24,683 nt of DNA from JBHPCZ01 sp042573625 (GCA_042573625.1 JBHPCZ010000044.1:1-24683), one strand, 5' to 3'. Numbered from the stretch's first letter, positions 1 to 7,876 are shown. Notes: generated from the sequence alone by a model not told the origin. Made by a program: numbers and translations.

Positions 1-47
1 GGTGTTCCATTGCTCTGTCCAATTTCCTTGTGTTCTTATTCTATTGT

Positions 48-87
48 TTTGAAATCACTATCTATAGCTCACATATTTGATTTCAAA
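48..87 (-). terminator. Inverted repeat after the AsmA gene
   Basis: A perfect 10-bp inverted repeat (TTTGAAATCA at 48-57, TGATTTCAAA at 78-87) with a 20-nt loop lies just beyond the AsmA stop codon at 94-96. There is no clear U-tract on the minus strand, so it is either a weak terminator or an mRNA 3' end hairpin. Confidence 0.35.
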
Positions 88-93
88 CGACAC

Positions 94-3000
94 TTACTTG
101 CCAAAGGGAAGCGATTTAAAAAGGCCTTCAACCTTATCTTTCAGAGGTTGTAATGGTTCTTCCTTTTCTTTTAGAGGTTCCGATTCTTTGAGCGGCTCAG
201 GTTCTTTAAGCGTTTCGGATGTTTCTTCCTGCTGGGTTCCACCTATACCTGGGATTGGAATAAGTTTCTTGAGTGATGAGGTATCCGGGAGCCCTTCCTT
301 AAGTGTGTTAGTGAGCATTCCTTTGAGATCCGGCCGAAACTTGGGATCTGAAAAAGTTCCGGATACCAGTACGGGCACCATGAGCCCGGACCGCTGCTTT
401 GCATCTCCTTGCCCTTTAAGGGTGGCCACGAATTTGGGTTCCACCCTGAAGTCAAGGGATTCATTGACCAGATTGGCTTTCCCTGATGCCATCAAGCGAA
501 CAAGTGGGCCCGAAAGGGAAGTCCCGGGGGTGTTCACCACGCCGTTGGTGATGGTAAAAGGCGCGTGAAGTTCGGAAAAATCGGTACGGGGCTTTTCCGT
601 TGTCTTTTCAGCCAGACCAAAAGCCGCTGCCGTGTTTCGAACCATACCGGCCAAGTCGTATCCTACAATGGCGCCGTCAGTAAAAAGAAGATTCCCCTTT
701 CCATTCAGGGTGCGTTTTATTGCAGCAGGATCATCCCCGATCATGCGGATCTCCATGTCGGACTGTAAAGCGCCTTCTAGAAAATCCTTGTTCAAAAGAT
801 CTTTGAGCAGGGGACCGACCTGTATCCCATTGGCCTTAAGTCCCAGATTACTCTTGGGGGCATCCTGTCGCACATCCAGTGCGCCTTTCGAGGACACATT
901 CCCTTGGTAAAGCTTGAGCGTGAGGGGATCCAGATTGAATTGACCGTTTTTCCCGGAAACCTTGAGAAGCAGATTCTGAATCTTTGCCCCATGCGCCTTG
1001 GCTTTTCCCACCCGAACCGTACCATCCAGAACCAGTCGCCGGAGGGGCTTGTAATCGATCTTTTTCTTTTCGGTTTCCGCGGCCTTTTCCTTCTCTTCAG
1101 GTTTCTTTTTATCCGGGGGCGGCAGATACCGGTCCAGGTCGATCTGATCCAGGTTGAGATCAAAGGCAACATCGGGCTTCGACAAATCCTTGGCCGTAGC
1201 AGAAAAAAGAAGTTTTGATTCGTCCAGATCCAGGGTGCCACCTGAAACCGTCACACTATTGGCATTCCCTTTTACATCGGCTTTTAGGGCAACACGGCTT
1301 AAAGCTGTTGGATCGGCTGTCTTTACCGGCATGTCTTTGCCCAGTGCAGCCAGAAGCTTTCGGGGTGAAAACGGAGATATTTTAACGGAAAGATCGAACG
1401 CCGGCGTGTCCTGCCGCACATCCAGGCTTCCTTTGATCACCGACACATCGCCCTCGTCAATCCTGAGAGACAAGGGGTCCAAACGGAAACGCCCGTCTTT
1501 TCCGGCAACCTTGAGATAGAAATCCTGAATCCGGGTTCCCTGGGCCTTGGCCTTTCCCACCCGGACCGTTCCATCCAGAACAAGCTTCCTGAGCGGGGCG
1601 TAATCGATTTTCTTCTTTTCGGCCGCCTCGACCTTTTTCTCCCCGGGTTTCTTTTTATCCGGGGGCGGCAGATACCGGTCCAGGTCGATCTGATCCAGGT
1701 TGAGATCAAAGGCAACATCGGGCTTCGACAAATCCTTGGCCTTGACCGAAAATTTAAGATTCGATTCATCCAAAGCCAGATCACCGCCCGAAACCGTCAC
1801 ACTATTGGCATTCCCCTTTACATCGGCTTTCAGGGCAACACGGCTTAAAGCCGTTGGATCGGCTGTCTTTACCGGCATGTCTTTGCCCAGTGCAGCCAGA
1901 AGCTTTCGGGGTGAAAACGGAGATATTTTAACGGAAAGATCGAACGCCGGCGTGTCCTGCCGCACATCCAGGCTTCCTTTGATCACCGACACATCGCCCT
2001 CGTCAATCCTGAGAGACAAGGGATCCAAACGGAAACGCCCGTCTTTTCCGGCAACCTTAAGATAGAAATCCTGAATCCGGGTTCCCTGGGCCTTGGCCTT
2101 TCCCACCCGGACCGTTCCATCCAGAACAAGCTTCCTGAGCGGGGCGTAATCGATTTTCTTCTTTTCGGCCGCCTCAACCTTTTTCTCCCCGGGTTTCTTT
2201 TTATCCGGGGGCGGCAGGTACCGGTCCAGGTCGATCTGATCCAGATTGAAATCAAACGTGACATCGGGTTTCGAAAAATCAGCAGCCTGTAGAGAAAACG
2301 CAAGTTTGGATTCGTCCAAATCCAAAAGTCCTTCAGAAATCTGAACAGCCTGAATATCCCCTTTCAGTTTGGCTTTAAATGCCACGCGATTCAAGGCTTC
2401 AGGGTCGGCAGTCGTTACCGGAAAGGTCTGACCCAGGGCGGCCATAAGTTTTCGGGGCGAAAATGGAGAAACATTGATCGCCAGGTCGAACTGCTGGCGG
2501 GAGGCCGGATCAACAACCTCTCCCTTCATGCTCAAATCAATCTGATCCAGCGCTTTGAAGGAAATGTCCAGTGGAAGCCTTCCTTTACCCGGTTCCTTTC
2601 CCAAGGGCCCCACTTCTCCCTTCAGGGCCAAGGGGCGGCCGTCCAGCCGGGCGGCGAGGTCGAGATGAATGGGTTGATCAAAGGAAACGTCTTTCAAGCG
2701 GATTGTCGCATCTGTCAGTTCTTTCCGCTCTCCCTTGGCATGATCGATCCAGAGGACATAACCGTCTGTGATGGCAAACTCTTCTATGGCCAGCGATGCA
2801 ATCGGAAGTCCTTCCAGAGGTGAGCCTTTAACTGTCTTCGCTTTCTCCTTTTTGGGCTCGGCCGGTGTTTTGTCCGAAGGTTTTGCGATACCCTCCCAGT
2901 TTCCGCGGCCATCTTTGCGCCTTTCCAAAACAATGCGAGGCCCATTCAAAATAAAACGCCCCTGAATATCCTTTGAAATGAGTGGAACAAGCTTCACTCT

Positions 3001-3279
3001 CATTTCCATGGATTCCACGGTCACGAACTCCTTTTCCGTGAAACCCGGGGGATTCCCCAGCCGAATGTCAGAGCAGGAAATACCCGCCCAGGGGAATAGA
3101 GAAAGATGCAGATCTCCACCCAGGGCAAATGGGCGACCGGTGGCCTCGGCCACCTTCTTTTCGATTTCAGGTTTGTATTTCTGAATATCCACAAACCTTG
3201 GGATAATAAGGAGAGCCGCAATAATAAGGGCAATAAAGACGCCCGCTAAAATCGCTCCCCATTTAATAACCTTTTTCAT
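94..3279 (-). CDS. AsmA family protein with tandem internal repeats
   Basis: This 1061-residue protein belongs to the AsmA family, whose members are anchored in the inner membrane and reach into the periplasm; the family is linked to outer-membrane biogenesis and lipid transport. A membrane helix spans about residues 4-27. It is followed by the typical AsmA start (DIQKYKPEIEKKV, then a GRPFALGGDL segment), and the C-terminal AsmA region lies around residues 815-1010. The middle consists of repeated modules of 182 residues whose linkers begin YLPPPDKKKP at residues 354, 536 and 718. The C-terminal tail is rich in Leu-Lys-Glu-Pro repeats. The start at 3279 is chosen because GGAGG stands about 7 nt upstream and it places the helix at the N-terminus; an upstream ATG at 3315 would add 12 residues with no hydrophobic character. 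The substrate cannot be told from sequence. Confidence 0.93.
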   Translation of the reverse strand: MKKVIKWGAILAGVFIALIIAALLIIPRFVDIQKYKPEIEKKVAEATGRPFALGGDLHLSLFPWAGISCSDIRLGNPPGFTEKEFVTVESMEMRVKLVPLISKDIQGRFILNGPRIVLERRKDGRGNWEGIAKPSDKTPAEPKKEKAKTVKGSPLEGLPIASLAIEEFAITDGYVLWIDHAKGERKELTDATIRLKDVSFDQPIHLDLAARLDGRPLALKGEVGPLGKEPGKGRLPLDISFKALDQIDLSMKGEVVDPASRQQFDLAINVSPFSPRKLMAALGQTFPVTTADPEALNRVAFKAKLKGDIQAVQISEGLLDLDESKLAFSLQAADFSKPDVTFDFNLDQIDLDRYLPPPDKKKPGEKKVEAAEKKKIDYAPLRKLVLDGTVRVGKAKAQGTRIQDFYLKVAGKDGRFRLDPLSLRIDEGDVSVIKGSLDVRQDTPAFDLSVKISPFSPRKLLAALGKDMPVKTADPTALSRVALKADVKGNANSVTVSGGDLALDESNLKFSVKAKDLSKPDVAFDLNLDQIDLDRYLPPPDKKKPGEKKVEAAEKKKIDYAPLRKLVLDGTVRVGKAKAQGTRIQDFYLKVAGKDGRFRLDPLSLRIDEGDVSVIKGSLDVRQDTPAFDLSVKISPFSPRKLLAALGKDMPVKTADPTALSRVALKADVKGNANSVTVSGGTLDLDESKLLFSATAKDLSKPDVAFDLNLDQIDLDRYLPPPDKKKPEEKEKAAETEKKKIDYKPLRRLVLDGTVRVGKAKAHGAKIQNLLLKVSGKNGQFNLDPLTLKLYQGNVSSKGALDVRQDAPKSNLGLKANGIQVGPLLKDLLNKDFLEGALQSDMEIRMIGDDPAAIKRTLNGKGNLLFTDGAIVGYDLAGMVRNTAAAFGLAEKTTEKPRTDFSELHAPFTITNGVVNTPGTSLSGPLVRLMASGKANLVNESLDFRVEPKFVATLKGQGDAKQRSGLMVPVLVSGTFSDPKFRPDLKGMLTNTLKEGLPDTSSLKKLIPIPGIGGTQQEETSETLKEPEPLKESEPLKEKEEPLQPLKDKVEGLFKSLPFGK
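1244..2244 (-). repeat. Tandem duplication, 546-bp period, inside the AsmA gene
   Basis: The stretch from about 1244 to 1698 recurs at about 1790 to 2244 with an exact offset of 546 bp (182 codons). The few differences I found are single substitutions, mostly synonymous: for example T/C at third positions in the VSGG-proximal part and GGTCC versus GGATCC near 1477 and 2023. A more diverged YLPPPDK module (about 1100-1240) has the same period. Near-identity at the DNA level shows either a recent duplication or ongoing gene conversion. Confidence 0.9.
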
Positions 3280-3403
3280 AAGTCGCCTCCGGATGAAGTG
3301 TTGACATGCTGTCACTTAAAACGGTTTTCAAAACTTAATGAATCTTCCCGCAGCAAGCTGCAGGGTATCAACAAGTTAATGGTTCTATTTAGAGCCGTTT
3401 GAT

Positions 3404-3548
3404 TAGAACCTATATCAAGAACAATCTCAGTGCCCATGGCGGTGCTGCGAAACGGTTCAAAATGCTCACATACGATGTGTATGCTCCGCTTTTTCGACTG
3501 TTTCGCGCCTTGCTCTGAACCCTAATCTTGTTTTTGAGATAGGTTCTA
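3404..3548. mobile_element. MITE-like element, 145 bp
   Basis: Imperfect terminal inverted repeats of about 25 bp bound this element: TAGAACCTATATCAAGAACA at the left, and at the right a copy that reads TAGAACCTATCTCAAAAACA on the other strand. The centre holds a short palindrome (CATAC GATGT GTATG, near 3470). It lies between the AsmA gene and the DUF4197 gene and encodes nothing convincing. The structure fits a non-autonomous miniature element. From memory, similar GAACCTATCTCAAAAACA-ended repeats occur in many Desulfobacterales genomes, but I could not search. Confidence 0.6.
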
Positions 3549-3603
3549 GTAATAGGAGGTTTTGAAACAGGTTCTAATGACTTCAGATTGACCGAAACTT
3601 TCA

Positions 3604-4341
3604 TCAGCGCTGACTCCCGAACACTTCCTTGAGTAAATCGGTCACCCTTGCAGCCGGGTTTTGGCGGATCTTGCGCTCTTCTTCGGCCAACATTAAGAAA
3701 AGCCCGTCCAGAGCTCCGCCGGTTACATATTGATCCAAATCAAAGCTCAGACTTTCCGTAAAGGGAATGCTGCGCACCTTAGCGTCCAGTTCCTGATAGG
3801 AGCGGGTAACGCCCACCTCTGACATCGCCGAATGAACAATGGGCTTGAATGTCTGGCTGAGCTGGTCTTCGGTTTTTTCCCTAAAGTAAAGGGTTGCTTC
3901 ATTATCTCTCCCGTTAAGGATTTTACGGGCATCGGAGATAGACATTTGTTTGATGGTGTCCCAGAACAGCGCTTTGGCTTCGGGAGCCGCTTGCTCGGCC
4001 GCCCGGTTCATGCTTAATTCGAAGGCGTCCACCTTTGCCCCGTATCCTACCGTTCTCAACACTTTTTCAACTTTTTTAACCGCATCGGGCAGCGGAATCT
4101 TAATTCTGGGGTTCTGGTAATACCCGTCTGTTTTGGAGACCGTCTTTACGGCGTTATCCGTTCCGATTTCAAGGGCTTCTTTGAGACCCTGAACGATTTT
4201 ACTTTCGGAAAGTTCGCCGCCCAATCCGACAGCTTCCCCGACCTTCTTGAAAAAATCACCAAACCCGGCATGCGCCCGAAGCGTATAGGTAGAGAAGAAG
4301 GCAATTAGAATCGCCAAGATGAGGTACTTGTGTGATTTCAT
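3604..4341 (-). CDS. DUF4197 domain protein, exported
   Basis: This 245-residue protein matches the DUF4197 family, a group of exported proteins of unknown function. It has a clear Sec signal peptide, with a hydrophobic core at about residues 6-20 and likely cleavage after AHA at residue 25. A helical region follows, containing the family-typical segments GLKEALEIGTDNAV, YYQNPRIKIPLP and, near the end, GALDGLFLMLAEEE. The start at 4341 is supported by AGGAGG about 7 nt upstream; a farther upstream ATG at 4389 would add 16 residues and spoil the signal peptide. It is transcribed alone, with a hairpin (4397-4424) in its upstream region. The periplasmic or outer-membrane location is inferred from the signal peptide only. 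Confidence 0.9.
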   Translation of the reverse strand: MKSHKYLILAILIAFFSTYTLRAHAGFGDFFKKVGEAVGLGGELSESKIVQGLKEALEIGTDNAVKTVSKTDGYYQNPRIKIPLPDAVKKVEKVLRTVGYGAKVDAFELSMNRAAEQAAPEAKALFWDTIKQMSISDARKILNGRDNEATLYFREKTEDQLSQTFKPIVHSAMSEVGVTRSYQELDAKVRSIPFTESLSFDLDQYVTGGALDGLFLMLAEEERKIRQNPAARVTDLLKEVFGSQR

Positions 4342-4396
4342 GATGTTCCTCCTCTGCTGATACAGATTTGGGAGGTAAGGGTGATTCAAGGTTAGC

Positions 4397-4424
4397 CAAT
4401 GGTTTTACTTTTCCGAAACCATTG
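4397..4424. promoter_or_regulatory. Inverted repeat upstream of the DUF4197 gene
   Basis: CAATGGTTT at 4397-4405 pairs perfectly with AAACCATTG at 4416-4424, with a 10-nt spacer, about 56 bp before the DUF4197 start codon. It could be an operator or a leader hairpin. No U-tract follows, so a terminator is less likely. Confidence 0.35.
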
Positions 4425-4591
4425 ACAACGTTTGCGTAACCTGCTGCGGGAAATGTATCACAAGGGTCTTCCTGTTATACACCCTTTCCATTTAGGATTG
4501 AGATTACAACATTATTGGAAAGATAAGAAAAACGAGACTCAAGGGTTACCTGCCATTGAAAAAGCCCCTTAAATAATCCGGGAATAAAGAT

Positions 4592-4620
4592 GGGGTCAGG
4601 CAACATTGCTGCCTGACCCA
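4592..4620 (-). terminator. Probable terminator of the VWA-OmpA gene
   Basis: GGGTCAGGCA pairs with TGCCTGACCC (10 bp, 5-nt loop) 36 nt downstream of the VWA-OmpA stop codon. On the minus strand it is followed by CATCTTTATT, a weak U-rich stretch. The GGGGTCAGGC core also resembles hairpins linked to Y1 (REP-associated) transposases, so a REP-like origin is possible. Confidence 0.5.
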
Positions 4621-4655
4621 TTGACTAGGCAGTTCGTTTATTATGAGCATTTTTT

Positions 4656-5732
4656 TTAACGTATCGGTAAAAATTCGGCCCTTCTGTTTTTGGCCCGACC
4701 TTCAGCGGTTGAGTTGGGGGCAGCGGGTTTGAAATATCCAAATCCCACAGCGTTTAACCGGTTACGCGCTATACCCTGTTTTACAAGAAGATTCGCGACA
4801 GCCTTGGCGCGTCTCTCGGAAAGACTTAAATTGTATCTCTCTGTTCCGCTGTTGTCTGTATGGCCCTGGACTTCCATTTTTGAAGTAGGATCGTTTTTCA
4901 TATACGCCGCAACCTTGTCCAGAACCGGAAAATATTGAGATTGGATGTCCGTCATATCAAAATCAAAATACACGACGCCCATTTCCGAAACTTTAACCGC
5001 TCCGCCCAAAAACACCTTGGATACAAAATCCCCCATATCATTGCTTGTGTGGAAATCATCCGCGCGCGCCGCGAACCCGCATCCGCCGGCATCGGCAATC
5101 TGCTTCATGAGAATTGCGCCTTGAGCATCATCTCCGATCAGCATTGTATATATACAGAGGTTATCACCGAACGCATCCTTCATCGCCCTTGCGGCCTGCA
5201 CCGACGAATTGTTCATATCCTTTCCATCACTAACAACAATAACCGCTGTTTTACCCTGAACCGATTTCAGGTCTCCCGTCCCGGCATCGATGGCGAGGGA
5301 CATAGGGCTATGGCCGCCAGCTCTTGCAATGGCGTCAAGAGCACTTTCAAATCCGAATGAATCAAGGTCTGTCATTCCGTAAAAAAGGGCGGTTTTCTCT
5401 TTGGACACTTCGGCATGATGGCCAAATGACCGGATCCCGGCCATGAGGTCCATCTCTGGAATCGTCATGTTCATAGCGATTAAAAAATCTTTGGCAATAT
5501 CAAATTTGGTTGTTTTCGCGTTAATGTTATTCACATATTTATACGCCATGGAATTAGACGCGTCGAGGATAACCAGAAAATTGTCTACCTTTGGCATGTA
5601 CTTAGCACCTGTAAAGTCATAGTGCTTAAACTGGGGTTGGGACATCTCTGGCTTAAGTTTGAGTTGGGCACAACCGAACATCAAAGTGCCGATCATCAAG
5701 AAGATCATCAGTTTTAAACAAGTTCTGTTCAT
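4656..5732 (-). CDS. VWA-OmpA outer-membrane lipoprotein
   Basis: This 358-residue protein joins a von Willebrand factor A domain to an OmpA C-terminal peptidoglycan-binding domain. The signal peptide ends in a lipobox-like MFGC with Cys21 as the lipidation site. The next residue is Ala, not Asp, which in well-studied bacteria favours outer-membrane sorting. The VWA domain (about residues 50-235) keeps the metal-site motif D57-x-S59-x-S61. The OmpA domain (about 250-358) shows VQGHTDNSGTERYN and the closing NRRAEF motif. The likely role is a peptidoglycan-anchored surface or periplasmic adhesion or scaffold protein; the partner is unknown. AAGGAGG, 8 nt before the ATG, fixes the start. The gene is monocistronic, with an AT-rich upstream region and a palindrome at 5816-5832. 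Confidence 0.92.
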   Translation of the reverse strand: MNRTCLKLMIFLMIGTLMFGCAQLKLKPEMSQPQFKHYDFTGAKYMPKVDNFLVILDASNSMAYKYVNNINAKTTKFDIAKDFLIAMNMTIPEMDLMAGIRSFGHHAEVSKEKTALFYGMTDLDSFGFESALDAIARAGGHSPMSLAIDAGTGDLKSVQGKTAVIVVSDGKDMNNSSVQAARAMKDAFGDNLCIYTMLIGDDAQGAILMKQIADAGGCGFAARADDFHTSNDMGDFVSKVFLGGAVKVSEMGVVYFDFDMTDIQSQYFPVLDKVAAYMKNDPTSKMEVQGHTDNSGTERYNLSLSERRAKAVANLLVKQGIARNRLNAVGFGYFKPAAPNSTAEGRAKNRRAEFLPIR

Positions 5733-5815
5733 AGCGATACCTCCTTCTTCAAATTAGCTGTTAACTTATTAAGCATCTTTCGGTTATTATAATTTAGTCT
5801 TAATTATGATTTAGA

Positions 5816-5832
5816 TATGTATAGTATACATA
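5816..5832. promoter_or_regulatory. 17-bp palindrome upstream of the VWA-OmpA gene
   Basis: TATGTATAGTATACATA is perfectly symmetrical around one central base (8-bp arms). It sits 84 bp upstream of the VWA-OmpA start codon. A TATAAT-like hexamer lies between it and the gene on the minus strand (near 5790). It looks like a dimeric repressor or activator site, but no regulator gene is nearby. Confidence 0.4.
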
Positions 5833-5839
5833 CACATTT

Positions 5840-5869
5840 GATAAAATCAACACCAAGATTGAAGATACC
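5840..5869 (+). repeat. Diverged direct repeat, copy 1
   Basis: GATAAAATCAACACC followed by an ATTGAAGATACC segment. It recurs at 6304-6332 with one small indel and a few substitutions, and both copies are preceded by ACACAT. The flanks differ. This may be a remnant of an inserted element. Confidence 0.5.
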
Positions 5870-6193
5870 ATAGCTCCGGCATCCGCTTTCTTTTCCCTGT
5901 ACTTCAATCAATGAAATAAGCGTTTGCAACACCTCTTTCTACTTTTCAGGAAGTGCGTTCATGAATGTTCTGACGACGATCATTGCGGTCACCTATCGGC
6001 AATGCCACCCTTTAAAGGTTGGCAGAACCATCAGTAATTTTGGAAACCTTTGCTTATAAAGTACTTTATACATTCAATTTTTGTGCCAGGTTTCCAACAC
6101 TCAGGGGCGTATCACTCATCATTCTGATTTATAAGAACAATTAGTGTAAAAAGGGCTAACAAGGCAGGTACAAATAGGCGCATACGGAGGGGC

Positions 6194-6220
6194 ATATTTG
6201 ACCAGTGGTCATATATGACC
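6194..6220. promoter_or_regulatory. Operator-like double palindrome TGACC/GGTCA/TGACC
   Basis: ATATTTGACC-AGT-GGTCATATAT (6194-6216) overlaps a perfect 14-bp palindrome, GGTCATATATGACC (6207-6220), giving three TGACC half-sites in alternating orientation. TGACC-N3-GGTCA is the kind of site that dimeric repressors such as TetR-family proteins bind. The nearest gene starts are about 460 and 640 bp away, and no regulator is encoded nearby. Confidence 0.4.
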
Positions 6221-6303
6221 TCTTTTTAGGGGGCTTCCGATGTGGCATGGGGGCATGACAGTGCAAAAAATGGAAATGAATCCGAATGATTACACATAGA
6301 TTC

Positions 6304-6332
6304 GATAAAATCAACACCCTATTGAAAATACC
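6304..6332 (+). repeat. Diverged direct repeat, copy 2
   Basis: GATAAAATCAACACC followed by CTATTGAAAATACC; second copy of the repeat at 5840-5869, in the same orientation, about 464 bp away. Confidence 0.5.
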
Positions 6333-6631
6333 CATCACCCCAAACAGGCAGAGCTTTTTCGACGCAGTCTTTACGTAGCGCTTCAAATCTAAAATCCCGA
6401 AGCCATTACTATCTCTTAACCGGCCCAGTGCCTCTGGATATCCATAATTGTAGACCTAACGCGACGGAATTTTAGAAAAACCATTATAAGGGGCGGCTTG
6501 CTGCTGTTCTGTGGCAGCTTTCTGTATGCTGTAAATAGTAATCGGATATAAATCGCCCCGAAAAAGGCCCACGAGAAAAAATTCTAAAAAGGTTTCGGTA
6601 TAATACGGCCCGGTTTCAGGAATGGGTTATC

Positions 6632-6660
6632 TTGACATTATGCCGAATAGAACGTAAACA
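6632..6660 (+). promoter_or_regulatory. Possible sigma-70 promoter before DUF6485
   Basis: TTGACA (6632-6637), 17 nt, then TAAACA (6655-6660). The -35 box is perfect and the -10 box poor. It would leave a leader of about 190 nt before the DUF6485 start at 6859. Confidence 0.3.
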
Positions 6661-6858
6661 GTCACAATAAAAAAGAATCGTATTTTTAATGGGTATGGTT
6701 TTGAATAATGAAGCGAAGCGGTTACTTGGAACCCCGCTGATTATTGAAACAAACGCCGGAATACCAAATGTTTGGGATAGAATTAGACGCCGGATCCCTT
6801 GTCGATTTGGCGTGTTTGACTCTTTTGTCTGAACCCGGTAAAAGAAAGAGAGTTCGAC

Positions 6859-7062
6859 ATGGAATGTAAAAAAGAAGAGAATATGAATGTTTGTAATTGC
6901 AGTTACGAACCTTGTTCGCGTAAAGGGATCTGTTGCGAGTGCCTGACCTATCACCTCCGGAGCCGCCAACTCCCTGCGTGCTGCTTCCCGGATGACGCAG
7001 AGCAGACTTATGATCGTTCTTTTGAGCACTTTGCGCGCCTGGTTTCTCAAAACAAGATGTGA
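6859..7062 (+). CDS. DUF6485 small cysteine-rich protein
   Basis: This 67-residue protein belongs, by recognisable sequence, to the small DUF6485 family; its function is unknown. Its N-terminal half carries a dense cysteine pattern, C12-x-C14-x4-C19-x5-C25-C26-x-C28, within NCSYEPCSRKGICCECL. This suggests a bound metal (zinc or an iron-sulfur cluster). The second half contains LPACCFPDDAE and a TYDRSFEHFA helix. The start at 6859 (ATGGAATGT) follows a purine-rich AAAGAGAG; an alternative ATG at 6883, after AAGAAGAGA, would drop Cys3 but keep the core. The J-protein gene begins 10 nt after its stop codon, so the two are probably co-transcribed and translationally coupled. The metal role is inferred from cysteines only. 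Confidence 0.85.
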   Translation: MECKKEENMNVCNCSYEPCSRKGICCECLTYHLRSRQLPACCFPDDAEQTYDRSFEHFARLVSQNKM

Positions 7063-7072
7063 TCTTCCTAAA

Positions 7073-7876
7073 ATGGAACAAAAGGATTATTATCAGATCT
7101 TAAATGTGGAAAAGAACGCGGACGCCGAACAGATTAAAGAGGCATACCGGCAACTGGCCTTCAAGTATCATCCGGATCGTAACAAAGAAAAGCCGGATGC
7201 GGCAGAAACAATGAAAAGCGTCAACGAAGCTTATGCTGTTCTGTCGAACCCTGAAAAAAGGCGTGAATACGACAGCCTGTGTCAACAATTCGGTTCATCC
7301 GCTTACAACCGGTTCCGGCAGACATATACGGAAAAGGACATCTTTAGCGGGTCGGACATCTTTCATATTTTTGAAGAAATGACACGTTCATTCGGATTCA
7401 GAAACCCTGATGAAATTTTCAGAGAGTTTTACGGCAAGGGATACCGACGCTTTGAATTTAAACGGCCGGGTGTTTTTGCCGGGGGATTTGTGTTTTTCGG
7501 CGGACTGGGGAAAAACGGCAGGCATCATCGATCGTTTCCAGCCCGGGGAAACCTGGGCAAATTGTCCCGATTCGTTTTAAATAGAATCACAGGAATCGAC
7601 ATGCCGGAAGAAGGAACGGATATCAACGATGTCATTCATCTGACGCCTCGGCAGGCCCTTGAAGGGGGACCATATGCCTATTATCTCCGTCAAAAGGAAA
7701 AGAAGCTGGTGATCCATATCCCGAAAAATATTCGGCACGGCCAGCGAATCCGGCTGTCAGGGCAGGGCAGAGAAGCAAAAGGCGGTGGAACGCCCGGAGA
7801 TCTCTACCTGAAAATCGAAATTAAAAAGCCGCTGCTCCAGAAAATTAAGGATTTTACCACCGACCTTATCAAATAA
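7073..7876 (+). CDS. J-domain protein (DnaJ-like co-chaperone), short form
   Basis: This 267-residue protein has an N-terminal J domain (residues about 5-70) with the Hsp70-stimulating HPD motif at 33-35 (KYHPDRNKEK). A Gly/Phe-containing linker follows, with hydrophobic FAGGFVFFGGLG at about 135-145. It lacks the CxxCxGxG zinc-finger repeats of full DnaJ and keeps only a shortened C-terminal substrate-binding domain (about 175-258) with VIHIPKNIRHGQRIRLSGQG and GDLYLKIEI. It is therefore a type II-like J-protein, about two thirds the length of DnaJ. It should recruit DnaK to specific clients. The start at 7073 is chosen because the J domain begins at DYYQIL; no strong ribosome-binding site is visible, consistent with coupling to the DUF6485 gene just upstream. 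Confidence 0.9.
   Translation: MEQKDYYQILNVEKNADAEQIKEAYRQLAFKYHPDRNKEKPDAAETMKSVNEAYAVLSNPEKRREYDSLCQQFGSSAYNRFRQTYTEKDIFSGSDIFHIFEEMTRSFGFRNPDEIFREFYGKGYRRFEFKRPGVFAGGFVFFGGLGKNGRHHRSFPARGNLGKLSRFVLNRITGIDMPEEGTDINDVIHLTPRQALEGGPYAYYLRQKEKKLVIHIPKNIRHGQRIRLSGQGREAKGGGTPGDLYLKIEIKKPLLQKIKDFTTDLIK

Larger units (their letters stand above)
5733..6858. other. 1.1-kb region without a convincing gene
   Basis: No reading frame here has both a ribosome-binding site and a recognisable protein. The region holds the promoter area of the VWA-OmpA gene, a 17-bp palindrome (5816-5832), two diverged copies of a 30-bp direct repeat (5840 and 6304), an operator-like double palindrome (6194-6220), a nested inverted repeat (6490-6559) and a weak promoter-like pair upstream of the DUF6485 gene (6632-6660). 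It may be the remains of a decayed insertion or of lost genes. Confidence 0.6.

Noticed and set aside
3410..3604. 64-codon minus-strand frame
   Set aside because: Encoded almost entirely by the MITE-like element; no ribosome-binding site or similarity.
6156..6386. 76-codon minus-strand frame
   Set aside because: No ribosome-binding site or recognisable family; it spans the palindromes and part of a direct repeat.
6616..7081. Two minus-strand frames of 119 and 144 codons
   Set aside because: They are antisense to the DUF6485 gene and its upstream region, and that gene has clear family features.
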